Below the pieces are notes generated by a model that worked only from the letters and a program-made list of their open reading frames with translations, made no database searches and was not told the origin of the DNA. From positions 1,240,001 to 1,304,000 of the forward strand of contig CANLPY010000001.1 of assembly GCA_947493165.1 (NCBI GenBank): a stretch of 64,000 bases of DNA, in the 5' to 3' direction. Every line of letters starts with the position of its first letter. The stretch's first letter is position 1. Of the stretch, positions 18,001 to 26,700 are shown one piece after another. Source of the stretch: an uncultured Erythrobacter sp. Its GTDB lineage: Bacteria; Pseudomonadota; Alphaproteobacteria; Sphingomonadales; Sphingomonadaceae. The position numbers and the translations under genes were made by a program.

Positions 18001-18113
18001 ACCTGCTCGACGAGCTTCCACCACTTGGCCTTTCAGGCGCTGGAGCCGGCTCAGGCATCTTCGATAACTTCGGTCGTACGTTCTTCGCTGGCTTCCGCGT
18101 CGAACTCGACTGA
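15051..18113 (+). CDS. TonB-dependent outer-membrane receptor (tandem copy 2)
   Basis: This is a 1020-residue paralogue of the preceding receptor. It has a signal peptide (MKISSNLRLSAGSFAIGLAL, cut near AIAQD), a very acidic linker (DADTDTDADESEVVDEE), a TonB-box-like PIIVSGSR, a plug (LDLRGLGTNRTLVLINGRRQ, ERVDVITGGNSAIYGSEAVA) and a long barrel. It ends GRTFFAGFRVELD, so the final residue is Asp and not the aromatic residue most outer-membrane proteins use; the frame and stop are clear, so this seems real. The two copies are similar in plan but well diverged, which argues for an old duplication and different ligands. Its own promoter and terminator make it an independent unit. Confidence 0.92.
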   Translation: MKISSNLRLSAGSFAIGLALVASPAIAQDADTDTDADESEVVDEEPAAPIIVSGSRIARPNLDSTVPVTSVAATDLIDNADVSLGDALNDLPSLRSTFSQANSNRFIGTSGLNLLDLRGLGTNRTLVLINGRRQVGALPGDFRIDVNTIPAELLERVDVITGGNSAIYGSEAVAGVVNFVLREDFEGVRVTGQSSITSRSDRPQQFLAVTAGTNFADGRGNIAFSGEYARAEALFNRQRDAQTGAFNGRRQFNRTSAGNGANTFTFFRSGVRNGNISDGTNILGLACNTSTPALEAATCATDRNGDVFNPAGAREEALYVFDSNGRLVRNQPELDFRRAGSNNTLGGIGSTLANTGQLAPGLDRYTGNLLARYEFSPAFEVFFEGKFNRLEALQEGQPTFRFFDEVVSFDNAFLNPADADFIQNTLQPGFTGGTGFFFSRFNVDLGGRSEVNERETYRLVGGIRGDFNDDWRYEIAATYGRLDTFLTSRNQIIEQNFTNAVAAEFANDGSGNIVCAINNDADTSNDDAGCVPINIFGSGSPSQAAIDYVAFDSTRDERAEQFVVTAFVSGDSSQLFELPGGPVAFSIGGEYREETSFSDFDDLTQSGATFLNIIPTFDPPKFTERSVFGELRVPVLADMPFVNELTVEGAARYSDYNTAADKVFTWNAGAVWSPFDGLRFRGNFSKSIRVPNPSDLFSPQSQNFAFIADPCDVQNINNGGPNRVANCTAIGIAPGDNFVNTPARAQSLPFLTGGNPLLQEEESESYTIGFVFEPEFLPGFAITADYYNINITNVIAGVGAQAVLNNCFDAEPGNFPNNAFCPSINPRDPATNFFDDPVLIGGSFNFAALETEGLDFDVRYRRSFDNDSELSMRFLANYVLRNVSFLDIANPDDPNRIQSELGDPTFAANFSVDYEIGDFTLGYDVRYVGRQLIQAFEAEFEFNGEPATNPLAFGQRYYGDVFYQDIRLNWEVEERFNFFAGVDNLLDELPPLGLSGAGAGSGIFDNFGRTFFAGFRVELD

Positions 18114-18136
18114 TCCGAAGCGATCAAGACAGAAAG

Positions 18137-18167
18137 AAAGGGCCCCGGGAGACCGGGGCCCTTTTTT
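18137..18167 (+). terminator. Intrinsic terminator after receptor copy 2
   Basis: AAAGGGCCCCGG and CCGGGGCCCTTT pair perfectly around a GAGA tetraloop (GNRA type), followed by further T's. It lies 23 bases after the stop codon. Confidence 0.95.
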
Positions 18168-18244
18168 ATTGGGTGCAGTAATTGGAGAGTGCGACTCTAC
18201 TCTGCTGCGGCGGACAAGGCGCGCGGCAAAACGTGCGACCTGGC

Positions 18245-20821
18245 CTATTGAACGGTGATCTTTAGCTCTCCGTCGCCTTCATCGACCTTCACTGTCGAGC
18301 CGTCGCGCACATCGCCTTCAAGCAGCATCTCAGCCAATGGGTCTTGCAAGTATCTCTGGACCGCTCGTTTCAATGGTCGAGCGCCATAGACAGGGTCATA
18401 CCCTACCCGGCCAAGCCAGCGCAGCGCTGCCTCGGTCATATCCAGTTCAATCTTGCGGTCATCAAGCAGCTTTTGCACCCGCTTGACCTGGATCGCGACA
18501 ATTGGAGCCATATGCTCCATCGCCAAGCGGTGAAACAAGATGATCTCATCCAGACGGTTGAGAAATTCGGGGCGGAAATGTCCGCGTACGACATCCATCA
18601 CTTCGTTCTCAACGTCAGCGACCTTGCCATCGTCAGGTAAATTGGAAAGGAATTGACTACCGAGGTTTGATGTCAAAATGATCAGCGTGTTTGCAAAGTC
18701 GACCACGCGGCCCTGCCCATCGGTCAAGCGGCCATCGTCAAGCACCTGCAGTAACACATTGAACACATCGCTGTGCGCCTTCTCGACCTCGTCGAACAGC
18801 ACGACCTGATAGGGTCTGCGCCGCACCGCTTCGGTCAGCACTCCGCCTTCGTCATAACCGACATAGCCGGGAGGCGCGCCGATGAGCCGTGCAACTGAAT
18901 GCTTCTCCATAAATTCAGACATGTCGATGCGGACCAGCGCCTGATCATCGTCAAACAGGAATTCGGCGAGCGCTTTGGTAAGCTCAGTTTTGCCGACGCC
19001 GGTTGGGCCCAAGAACAGGAAGCTACCGAGCGGACGGCCGGGATCCTGCAAGCCTGCGCGCGCGCGGCGCACAGCCTTTGATACCGCTTCAATGGCATCG
19101 CTTTGCCCGATTACGCGCTTGCCGATGATCTCTTCCATCTGCAGCAGTTTTTCGCGTTCACCTTCCATCATCCGTTCCATTGGGATGCCGGTCCAGCGCG
19201 CAACAACGCTGGCGATGTCTTCTTCGGTGACCTCCTCGCGCAAAAGAGCGTCCTCAGATAGCGCCTCGGCGGCTTCCAACTGCTTCTCAAGTTCAGGAAT
19301 TTTGCCGTAGGATAGCTCACCAGCCTTTGCGAGGTCGCCCTCGCGTTGGGCCTGCTCCAACTCTAACCGCGCCTGATCGAGCTTTTCCTTGATCTTGCCT
19401 TCGGCCTCAATCTTGTCGCGCTCATTCTGCCAGCGCGTCGTCAGCTCAGCGCTTTCCTGCTCCAGATTGGCAAGCTCTTCGCGCAGAGACACCAATCGAT
19501 CCTGCGAATTGGCATCGTCTTCCTTAGCCAACGCAGACTCTTCGATCTTGAGCTGGATGATCCGTCGATCGAGCTCATCAATCTCTTCAGGCTTGCTCTC
19601 AACCTCCATGCGGATGCGCGATGCCGCCTCATCCATCAGGTCGATCGCTTTATCGGGCAAGAACCGGTTCTGGATATAGCGGTTGGAAAGCTGCGCAGAG
19701 GCAACCAGCGCGCCGTCTGTGATGCGCACGCCGTGGTGCAGCTCATACTTCTCTTTAAGCCCGCGCAGGATCGAAATCGTATCCTCGACGCTCGGCTCAT
19801 CGATATAAACCATCTGGAAGCGCCGCTGCAGCGCCGGGTCTTTCTCGACATATTTTTGATACTCATCGAGCGTGGTCGCACCGATGCAATGCAATTCCCC
19901 GCGAGACAGCGCAGGCTTCAGCAAATTGGACGCATCCATGCTGCCTTCGCTCGCGCCCGCACCGATCAGAGTGTGCATCTCATCAATAAACAGAATGATC
20001 TGCCCATCGGCGTTCTTCACTTCGTCGAGCACGGTTTTGAGGCGCTCTTCAAACTCGCCGCGATATTTCGCGCCCGCAATCAGCGAACCCATGTCGAGCG
20101 ACATCAGCGTGCGCCCTTTGAGGCTGTCCGGCACATCGCCATTGGCGATGCGCAGCGCCAGCCCTTCGGCAATCGCGGTCTTACCCGTGCCCGGTTCACC
20201 GATCAGCGCCGGGTTGTTCTTAGTCCGGCGAGCGAGGATTTGGATCGTCCGGCGGATTTCCTCGTCCCGGCCGATAACCGGATCAAGTTTCCCGTCACGC
20301 GCCGCCTGCGTCAGATCGCGGGCGTATTTCTCCATCGCTTCGTACGCGCTCTCGGCATTGGCACTGTCTGCCTTTTTGCCGCCGCGCAGCTGATCAATCG
20401 CAGAATTCAAGCTCTGCGGTGTGATGCTGGCCGCCTTCATGGCTTCACCAGCAGCACCTGGCGCGAGTGACAGAGCAACCAGCAGCATTTCAACCGTAAC
20501 GTAGCTGTCGCCCGCCTTTTCAGCGACCTGCTCAGCATTATCGAGCGCGCGCACGGCATCGTTATCAAGACCGGGCGTCTGCTGGGCCCCGCCGCCGGTC
20601 ACTACCGGAATCTTGCCAAGCTCTTCATCGACTTTGCTCACCGCAAGGCTCGCTTCGCCGCCAGCGCGCTGGATCAGGCCAGCCGCCATGCCTTCTTCAT
20701 CTTCGAGCAGCGCTTTGAGCAAATGCAGCGGCGTTATCCGCTGATGGTTCATGCGAATGGTAACGGTCTGCGCGCTTTGCAGAAAGCCTTTGGCCCGGTC
20801 GGTGAACTTTTCGAGATTCAT
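18245..20821 (-). CDS. clpB: ATP-dependent disaggregase ClpB
   Basis: ClpB is a hexameric AAA+ unfoldase that rescues aggregated proteins together with DnaK. The 858-residue protein is complete and of normal length. Two N-terminal Clp repeats come first ([23 protein letters not shown], quoted in part). AAA1 has the Walker A GEPGTGKT near residue 205 and the pore loop [15 protein letters not shown] middle coiled-coil domain spans about residues 400-530 ([20 protein letters not shown] region), and its presence separates ClpB from ClpA and ClpC. AAA2 has [14 protein letters not shown] near residue 605 and [29 protein letters not shown] (partly quoted). GAGGGG precedes the ATG. The upstream region contains CTTG and CCTATTT blocks that could be a heat-shock promoter, but their spacing is long. 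Confidence 0.97.
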   Translation of the reverse strand: MNLEKFTDRAKGFLQSAQTVTIRMNHQRITPLHLLKALLEDEEGMAAGLIQRAGGEASLAVSKVDEELGKIPVVTGGGAQQTPGLDNDAVRALDNAEQVAEKAGDSYVTVEMLLVALSLAPGAAGEAMKAASITPQSLNSAIDQLRGGKKADSANAESAYEAMEKYARDLTQAARDGKLDPVIGRDEEIRRTIQILARRTKNNPALIGEPGTGKTAIAEGLALRIANGDVPDSLKGRTLMSLDMGSLIAGAKYRGEFEERLKTVLDEVKNADGQIILFIDEMHTLIGAGASEGSMDASNLLKPALSRGELHCIGATTLDEYQKYVEKDPALQRRFQMVYIDEPSVEDTISILRGLKEKYELHHGVRITDGALVASAQLSNRYIQNRFLPDKAIDLMDEAASRIRMEVESKPEEIDELDRRIIQLKIEESALAKEDDANSQDRLVSLREELANLEQESAELTTRWQNERDKIEAEGKIKEKLDQARLELEQAQREGDLAKAGELSYGKIPELEKQLEAAEALSEDALLREEVTEEDIASVVARWTGIPMERMMEGEREKLLQMEEIIGKRVIGQSDAIEAVSKAVRRARAGLQDPGRPLGSFLFLGPTGVGKTELTKALAEFLFDDDQALVRIDMSEFMEKHSVARLIGAPPGYVGYDEGGVLTEAVRRRPYQVVLFDEVEKAHSDVFNVLLQVLDDGRLTDGQGRVVDFANTLIILTSNLGSQFLSNLPDDGKVADVENEVMDVVRGHFRPEFLNRLDEIILFHRLAMEHMAPIVAIQVKRVQKLLDDRKIELDMTEAALRWLGRVGYDPVYGARPLKRAVQRYLQDPLAEMLLEGDVRDGSTVKVDEGDGELKITVQ

Positions 20822-20860
20822 GAGAGACCCCTCATCCTCTGTGTCGCGATAGGTGTGTTA

Positions 20861-20895
20861 CTCAAATAGGTGGGTTCGGTGAACATGATTACAAG
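20861..20895 (-). promoter_or_regulatory. Possible heat-shock (RpoH) promoter for clpB
   Basis: Read on the minus strand, CTTGTAA and CCTATTT resemble the alphaproteobacterial RpoH -35 and -10 boxes, but they are separated by a few bases more than usual. The position, 40-74 bases before the clpB start, is right and clpB is a standard RpoH target. The call remains weak. Confidence 0.3.
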
Positions 20896-20973
20896 TCGCG
20901 CGGCATGTGCCATTGACCTCAATCAAGACGCGGGCAATGCTCGCGTCAAGCGATCCTTGGGAGAGATATTCGC

Positions 20974-23208
20974 ATGAAATGGTTGAAACGCGGTGGCTGG
21001 ATGCTGCTGGTTGTCCTCATTGCTGGCTTTGTTGCGCTCGCGACTTGGGAGCCGTTTTTTGCTCCCGCGACAGAGCGGCCAGCGGGGAGTGCGCAGCGCG
21101 GATATTCCGCTGAGATCATCCGTGACGATTATGGCGTGCCGCATATCTACGGCGAGACCGATGCCGATGTCGCGTTTGGTGTTGCAGTAGCTCAGGCCGA
21201 GGACGATTTCTTCACGCTGCAAGATGTCGCGGCCATGTCGCGCGGACGGTATGGTGCAATTGCGGGTCAAGATGGTGCGCAGTTCGATTTTGCTTACCAC
21301 CTGATTGACGCGCGCGGCACGGCAGAACGGCATTACGATGCGCTTCCCGCTGATACCCGCGCCCTGTTTGAAGCCTATGCCAGCGGCCTCAATCACTATG
21401 CGTCGCAAAACAAGGATGAGATCAAACTCGCAAATCTCTTCCCGATGAGCGGAAAGGACGTTGCGGCGGGCTTTGCGCTGCGTCAGCCATTCTTTTTTGG
21501 CCTCGCCAATGTGATAGGCCCTTTGGTTGAAGGTGAGGCGCTGCGCCGCGAATTCGGCCCTGATATACCTGGCTTTCCGCGCGAGACTATTAACAGTGAT
21601 CAACCAGATAACGCGGGAACAACACCTGATCAGACTGCGCATTCACTTGTACTGCCTTCGCCCGATGAAGCAGGATTATCAGGTTCCAACGCCTTTGCCG
21701 TGACGCCAGAAAAATCTGGCGGCCCAACAACGCTGATTTCCAACTCGCACCAGCCCTTGCGGGGCGGGGTCGCGTGGTACGAATACAGCGTTGAAAGCGA
21801 AGAAGGCTGGCATTTTACCGGCGCGAATTTCCCCGGATCACCGTTCCCCTTTCTGGGTCACAATCGTCATTTAGGCTGGACCAACACGGTCAATCGCCCG
21901 GATATGGTCGATGTATATGAGCTCGTGATGGATGAAAGCGGGACGCGCTACGAGCTCGACGGCGAATGGCGCGAGCTTGAAAGCAAGACCGTCACGCTAC
22001 CTGTAAAGCTCGGCCCAATTAACTTGCCGATCCGCCGGACGGTGCATCGCAGCGTCCACGGCCCGGTGATCATCAATAACAATGGCGCCTTCGTGATCCG
22101 TTATGGCGGGATGGATCAGCTTGAGCAGCTCGACGCTTACTACCGCATCAACAAGGCGACCAATCTTGAAGAGTGGCAGGCGCAAATGGCGCGCATGGCG
22201 ATCCCGTCGACCAATTTCATCTATGCCGATGAAGCCGGTAACATCGCCTATGTCTACAACGCCTCGATCCCAGATCGCCCAGAGGATGTTAAGGCCAACT
22301 GGCGCGGCATACTGCCGGGCAATCGTAGCGATCTGATCTGGGAGGGGACGGTTAGCTATGAAGAGCTGCCCAAGCTGATTAATCCGGCGAGCGGGTGGCT
22401 GTACAATGCCAATAACGAGCCATTCACTGCGGCGGGCGCAGGTAGCGATCTCGACCCGGCGGACTTCTCACCGGTACTGGGCGTGGAGCGCAAGCAGACC
22501 AATCGCTCTCGCCGCGCGTGGAAGCTGCTCAGCGAAACAGATGTGCTGGACCGCGCCAATCTGGAGCGGATCAAATATGACGTGACCTATGAGCGTGCAG
22601 GCTATGTCGCGGATTTGTGGGATGCGTTGGAGGCGATGGGTCACTACTCTTCCGACTCGCAGGCGTTCTACGATGGTCTCCAACTGCTCAAGGAGTGGGA
22701 CTTTACCGCTGACAATGATGGCCCGGCAGACGCGCTTGCCTTACTAATGATCCGGGATTTCATGTCTGCTGAGTATCAAAACAAGAACGAAGTGCCCGAT
22801 GTCAGAGAGATGCTGCAAAAAGCGACCGAGCATTTAATGGAGCACTTTGGCCGGATCGATCCGCCCATGTCAGACCTGCTCCGCTTACGTCAGGGCGATA
22901 TCGATTTGCCATTGGACGGCGGGTCAGACACTCTGCGCGCCTCAACAACTTGGGAGGTGAGTGAAGATGGCCGCCTCAGCCTGGTACACGGCGACAGCTT
23001 CATCCAATGGGTAGAATGGAATGAAGGTGAACGTGTCACCTCGCGCTCAATCCAGCCCTTTGGCGCAGCCATTACCCGGCCCAAGAGTGCGCACTACACC
23101 GACCAGATGCAGCTGTTCGTCGATCATAAGCTGAAACCAGTCTATTTTTGGCGTGAAGACGTGATCGCGAATGCGAAACAGCGCTACACGGTTAGCAGCC
23201 TTTACTGA
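20974..23208 (+). CDS. Penicillin acylase family (Ntn-hydrolase) enzyme, possible AHL acylase
   Basis: Members of peptidase family S45 are exported as one chain, cut themselves before a serine, and hydrolyse amides of penicillins or acyl-homoserine lactones. An N-terminal hydrophobic helix (MLLVVLIAGFVALATW) acts as signal or anchor. The alpha part contains RDDYGVPHIYGETDADVAFG, typical of the family. Gly237-Ser238 in LSGSNAFAV is the expected cleavage site and nucleophile. HLGWTNTVNRPDMVDVYEL and the conserved Asn-rich beta part follow. The GSNAFAV, GANFPGSPF and HLGWTNTV motifs recall the PvdQ/QuiP quorum-quenching acylases, but the substrate is not proven. The start at 20974 has GGGAGAG upstream. 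It may be cotranscribed with the M16 protease 71 bases downstream. Confidence 0.88.
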   Translation: MKWLKRGGWMLLVVLIAGFVALATWEPFFAPATERPAGSAQRGYSAEIIRDDYGVPHIYGETDADVAFGVAVAQAEDDFFTLQDVAAMSRGRYGAIAGQDGAQFDFAYHLIDARGTAERHYDALPADTRALFEAYASGLNHYASQNKDEIKLANLFPMSGKDVAAGFALRQPFFFGLANVIGPLVEGEALRREFGPDIPGFPRETINSDQPDNAGTTPDQTAHSLVLPSPDEAGLSGSNAFAVTPEKSGGPTTLISNSHQPLRGGVAWYEYSVESEEGWHFTGANFPGSPFPFLGHNRHLGWTNTVNRPDMVDVYELVMDESGTRYELDGEWRELESKTVTLPVKLGPINLPIRRTVHRSVHGPVIINNNGAFVIRYGGMDQLEQLDAYYRINKATNLEEWQAQMARMAIPSTNFIYADEAGNIAYVYNASIPDRPEDVKANWRGILPGNRSDLIWEGTVSYEELPKLINPASGWLYNANNEPFTAAGAGSDLDPADFSPVLGVERKQTNRSRRAWKLLSETDVLDRANLERIKYDVTYERAGYVADLWDALEAMGHYSSDSQAFYDGLQLLKEWDFTADNDGPADALALLMIRDFMSAEYQNKNEVPDVREMLQKATEHLMEHFGRIDPPMSDLLRLRQGDIDLPLDGGSDTLRASTTWEVSEDGRLSLVHGDSFIQWVEWNEGERVTSRSIQPFGAAITRPKSAHYTDQMQLFVDHKLKPVYFWREDVIANAKQRYTVSSLY

Positions 23209-23279
23209 CTGCCCTTGCCAAGGTGTGAGGAGCCACTAACCCTAATTCGTAATTTCAATTCAGTTTATTAAGGGACATC

Positions 23280-26147
23280 ATGACCATCCGCTTTTCAAAC
23301 AAGAGCCGCCTTGCGTTAGGCGCAGCACTCAGCCTCGCGCTTGCCGCCACAACCGCTGGTCAGCCAGCTTTTGCGCAAGACCAAGCCGAAGCATCACAAG
23401 CAACCGGTGATCTCAGTGAACTGGTCTCTCAAGTGAGCATTCCTTACGAGGAATTTGAACTCGAAAACGGACTGACCGTGATCGTCCATGAGGACCGCAA
23501 AGCGCCAGTGGTTGGCATCGCGGTGTGGTACAATGTTGGCTCCAAGGATGAGCCAAAGGGCAAAACTGGCTTCGCCCACCTGTTCGAACACCTCATGTTC
23601 AACGGCAGTGAGAACGCGCCAGCTGATTACTTTCAATATCTGCAAGAAATGGGCGCGACCGATTACAACGGCACGACCAATTTTGACCGCACCAATTATT
23701 TCCAAACTGTCCCACGCCCGGCGCTTGAGCGCGCATTGTGGCTCGAAAGCGACCGCATGGGCTATCTGCTAGGTGCTGTGACGCAGGAAAAGCTCGATAA
23801 TCAGCGCGGCGTTGTACAGAATGAAAAACGTCAGGGCGATAACCAGCCTGGCGGTCTCGTCTTCTACGAAATCCTCGACAAGATGTTTCCTGAAGGTCAC
23901 CCGTATGGACACTCTGTCATCGGCTCGATGGCTGATCTCGACAGCGCATCGATGGAGGACGTGCGCAATTGGTTCCGCGACAAATACGGGCCTAACAATG
24001 CGACAGTTGTGCTTGCTGGCGATATCTCCGCTGCTGAAGCGCGCCCGATGATGGAAAAGTGGTTTGGCCCGATTGCTCGCGGCCCGGTAAACAATCCCGC
24101 CGCAGCTGAAATTCCAGTTCTGGAAGAGAACATTCGGTCAGTCATGCGCGATCAGGTTGCAGCCACCACTGTGACGAAATACTGGCCCGCACCCGGCATT
24201 ACGAGCGAAGAATTGATCGCGCTTAATATCGGCACGAGTATTTTTGGCGGCTTGGCATCCAGCCGTCTTGATGAAGTACTTGTTCGTGATGAACAATTGG
24301 CGGTTGGCGTAAGCGCCGGCAATTTCGATTTCCAACGTGTCGGTATCCTTCTGGTGAATGCCACGCTGAAACCCGGCGTGGAGCTTGAAACGCTGGAAGC
24401 GCGCCTCGATGAATTGATCGCACAATATATCGCAGATGGTCCGACCGAAGAGGAAGTGCGCCGTGCAGCGACAAACCAGCTTGCCGGTACAATACGGGGA
24501 CTTGAACAAGTTGGCGGATTTGGCGGCAAAGCCGTCACGCTGGCGCGCGGCGAAGTTCTAGCTGGCAACCCTGGCCTTTACCGCAAGCAATTTGAAACAC
24601 TCGCCACGCTGACCCCTGCTGACGTGAAGGCCGCCATGCAGCGCTGGATGACGCGGCCTAGCTTCACCTTGATCCTCGAACCGGGTGAACGCGATAACTC
24701 CTATGAAGAGGCCACATCTGTCGCATCCAATAATGCGGATGCATCAGAGCGCGACCGCGGCGCGGAAGAAATCACCGTTTCAGTGGAGCGCCCTGCCCCG
24801 CCGATTGATACGCTGGCACAGCTCGATTTTCCCGACCTTGAGCGCACCACTCTCGCCAATGGTATGAAGCTGACGTACGCGCAGCGCGACGCCGTTCCGG
24901 CGACCTATGTGACCATGTCGTTCGACGCGGGCAGCGCGGCTGACCCTCTCGCTAAGCGCGGGCTTGAAGATCTGACGATGGCGCTGTTCGACGAGGGAAC
25001 AGCTGAGATGACCAGTCAGGATATTGCTGAAGAGCGCGAAAAGCTGGGTCTGACGATCGCAACCGGAGGCGGCGCAGACCGTTCAACATTCACTTTGTCG
25101 GCGCTGTCTTCTAATCTTGCTCCATCACTCAATCTGATGAGCGAAATTGTTCGCAATCCAGCCTTTAACGAAAACGATTTGGAACGCGTTCGCACACAGA
25201 CAATCACTGGGATCAAGCAACAGCTGAAATCGCCGCAAGGCATTGCTCGCCGCGCTATCGGTCCTGAAATCTTCGGCACTGACAGCCCCTATGGCGGCAG
25301 CAGCACTGTAGAGAGTGTCAGCTCAATTACGCGCGATGATCTCTTCAGCTTCAAGGACAGCTGGATCAGGCCGGACAACGGAGAAATCTTCGTGATCTCC
25401 GACCGTCCGATGGCAGAAATAACAGCCGCTTTGAATGCCACCTTTGGAGATTGGAGCGCATCAGAAGCCACCAAAGGCACAAAGACATTCACAGATAAAG
25501 GGCAAGCAACGCCCGGCAATCGCATCATTCTGATCAACCGCCCGAATTCGCCGCAAAGCGTGATTGTCGGCGCTCAGCTGACCGGGCTTGATGCAAGCGA
25601 TCCCGACTACATCGCCTTTACCAATGCCAACAACTCGCTTGGCGGCAACTTCCTCGCGCGGCTGAACATGAATCTTCGCGAAACGAAAGGCTGGAGTTAC
25701 GGTGTTCGCGGAGGGCCGCAGGCGCAAGAAAACGCAGTGGTCTATGCAATCTCTGGCGGCGTTCAGGCCGATCGCACGGGCGATTCAATCGTTGAGATGA
25801 TCCGCGAAACTGCGACATTCCTGACGACCGATGGCGTGACGCCGGAAGAGCTTGAGCGCAATGTAGCTTCCGAAGTTGGCGAGCTACCCGGCCGGTTTGA
25901 AACGTCGCCTGCTGTTCTGCGGGCAATGCAAAGCAACGCATTGTTCGGGCGGCCTGACAATTACCACGAAACGCTGGTGGCGAAGTATCAGGCGCAAACC
26001 GCCGATGGCCTTGATGCAGCAGCGCGTCAGGCTTTGAATGTTGGTGATTTCGTCTGGGTCGTGGTTGGCGACGCCAGTGTCGTACAATCGCAGCTTGAAG
26101 AGCTTGGACTGCCGCTAGAAGTGCGCGAGCTACCAGCGGATGACTGA
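23280..26147 (+). CDS. M16-family zinc metallopeptidase, exported, tandem-domain
   Basis: M16 (pitrilysin/insulinase) proteases degrade peptides inside a clamshell made of two similar halves. A signal peptide (ALGAALSLALAATTAGQPAFAQ) directs export. The N-terminal half carries the inverted zinc motif HLFEH at residues 100-104, and the downstream Glu is expected in the NQRGVVQNEKRQGDNQPGG stretch. The C-terminal half (from about residue 510, LDFPDLERTTLANGMKLTYAQR region) has the same fold without a zinc motif, and ends in an ANNSLGGNFLARLNMNLRETKGWSYG substrate-binding segment (quoted in part). AAGGGA precedes the ATG. Length 955 is usual for bacterial periplasmic M16B pairs fused into one chain. 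Confidence 0.93.
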   Translation: MTIRFSNKSRLALGAALSLALAATTAGQPAFAQDQAEASQATGDLSELVSQVSIPYEEFELENGLTVIVHEDRKAPVVGIAVWYNVGSKDEPKGKTGFAHLFEHLMFNGSENAPADYFQYLQEMGATDYNGTTNFDRTNYFQTVPRPALERALWLESDRMGYLLGAVTQEKLDNQRGVVQNEKRQGDNQPGGLVFYEILDKMFPEGHPYGHSVIGSMADLDSASMEDVRNWFRDKYGPNNATVVLAGDISAAEARPMMEKWFGPIARGPVNNPAAAEIPVLEENIRSVMRDQVAATTVTKYWPAPGITSEELIALNIGTSIFGGLASSRLDEVLVRDEQLAVGVSAGNFDFQRVGILLVNATLKPGVELETLEARLDELIAQYIADGPTEEEVRRAATNQLAGTIRGLEQVGGFGGKAVTLARGEVLAGNPGLYRKQFETLATLTPADVKAAMQRWMTRPSFTLILEPGERDNSYEEATSVASNNADASERDRGAEEITVSVERPAPPIDTLAQLDFPDLERTTLANGMKLTYAQRDAVPATYVTMSFDAGSAADPLAKRGLEDLTMALFDEGTAEMTSQDIAEEREKLGLTIATGGGADRSTFTLSALSSNLAPSLNLMSEIVRNPAFNENDLERVRTQTITGIKQQLKSPQGIARRAIGPEIFGTDSPYGGSSTVESVSSITRDDLFSFKDSWIRPDNGEIFVISDRPMAEITAALNATFGDWSASEATKGTKTFTDKGQATPGNRIILINRPNSPQSVIVGAQLTGLDASDPDYIAFTNANNSLGGNFLARLNMNLRETKGWSYGVRGGPQAQENAVVYAISGGVQADRTGDSIVEMIRETATFLTTDGVTPEELERNVASEVGELPGRFETSPAVLRAMQSNALFGRPDNYHETLVAKYQAQTADGLDAAARQALNVGDFVWVVVGDASVVQSQLEELGLPLEVRELPADD

Positions 26148-26307
26148 TGCCGCGGCAACCGGTTTAGCGGGGCGCATACGAAAGAGAACGGCATTGCCCT
26201 CGCTTGCCGAGCTAGGGATTCGGGTTGAGTCTTACTGACACGCGTGTAAATGCAACACAGCAATTTTTAGCGGGACCTTGGTGCTGCACAATTTAACGGA
26301 GAATATT

Positions 26308-26610
26308 ATGTCACTTTCAGGTAGCTATAACACCACTGTCAAAAGCCCGATGGGCGACCAAGCGGGTACTTTCACGGTTGTCGACAATGGCGATGGCACA
26401 TTCAGCGGCAATATGGCCGGCGGCATGGGTTCCATGGATGTCGAAAACGGCAAAGTTGATGGCAACACCCTGACTTGGGAAATGAACATGACTGTCCCAA
26501 TGCCAATGAAGCTAGAATGTGAAGCAACCGTCGAAGGCGACACGCTGGCTGGCAATGTCAACGCTGGCGCATTTGGCGCGATGCCAGTGACCGGAACCAA
26601 GACAGCCTAA
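26308..26610 (+). CDS. Small acidic protein of unknown function
   Basis: This is a 100-residue protein starting at ATG 26308 with CGGAG upstream; a GTG 30 bases earlier is less likely. It has no signal peptide, helix-rich region or membrane segment. Its beta-prone sequence alternates short strands with Gly/Asp/Asn turns (TFTVVDNGDGTFSGNM, GKVDGNTLTWEMNM, EATVEGDTLAGNVNAG), which suggests a small beta-sheet or barrel fold. Such turn-strand repeats occur in uncharacterised proteins of sphingomonads. It has its own terminator. I cannot name a function. Confidence 0.75.
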   Translation: MSLSGSYNTTVKSPMGDQAGTFTVVDNGDGTFSGNMAGGMGSMDVENGKVDGNTLTWEMNMTVPMPMKLECEATVEGDTLAGNVNAGAFGAMPVTGTKTA

Positions 26611-26633
26611 GCCAAGGCACAGCTTACAAAACA

Positions 26634-26668
26634 AAAGGCCGCTGGGAGAGAGCTCCGGCGGCCTTTTT
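26634..26668. terminator. Bidirectional terminator between the small protein and the siderophore receptor
   Basis: AAAGGCCGC pairs with GCGGCCTTT, and the stem extends by three weaker pairs around the GAGAGAGCT loop. T's follow on the plus strand, and an A-rich left flank gives T's on the minus strand. It therefore serves both the gene ending at 26610 and the receptor gene ending at 26701. Confidence 0.88.
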
Positions 26669-26700
26669 CGTTTGGGGTCAGCTATTCGGGTTAGCTTGGC

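Noticed and set aside
26238..26247. ACACGCGTGT palindrome before the small protein
   Set aside because: A 10-base palindrome of GC-rich steps is expected by chance in a sequence of this size and is not placed with clear -35/-10 boxes.
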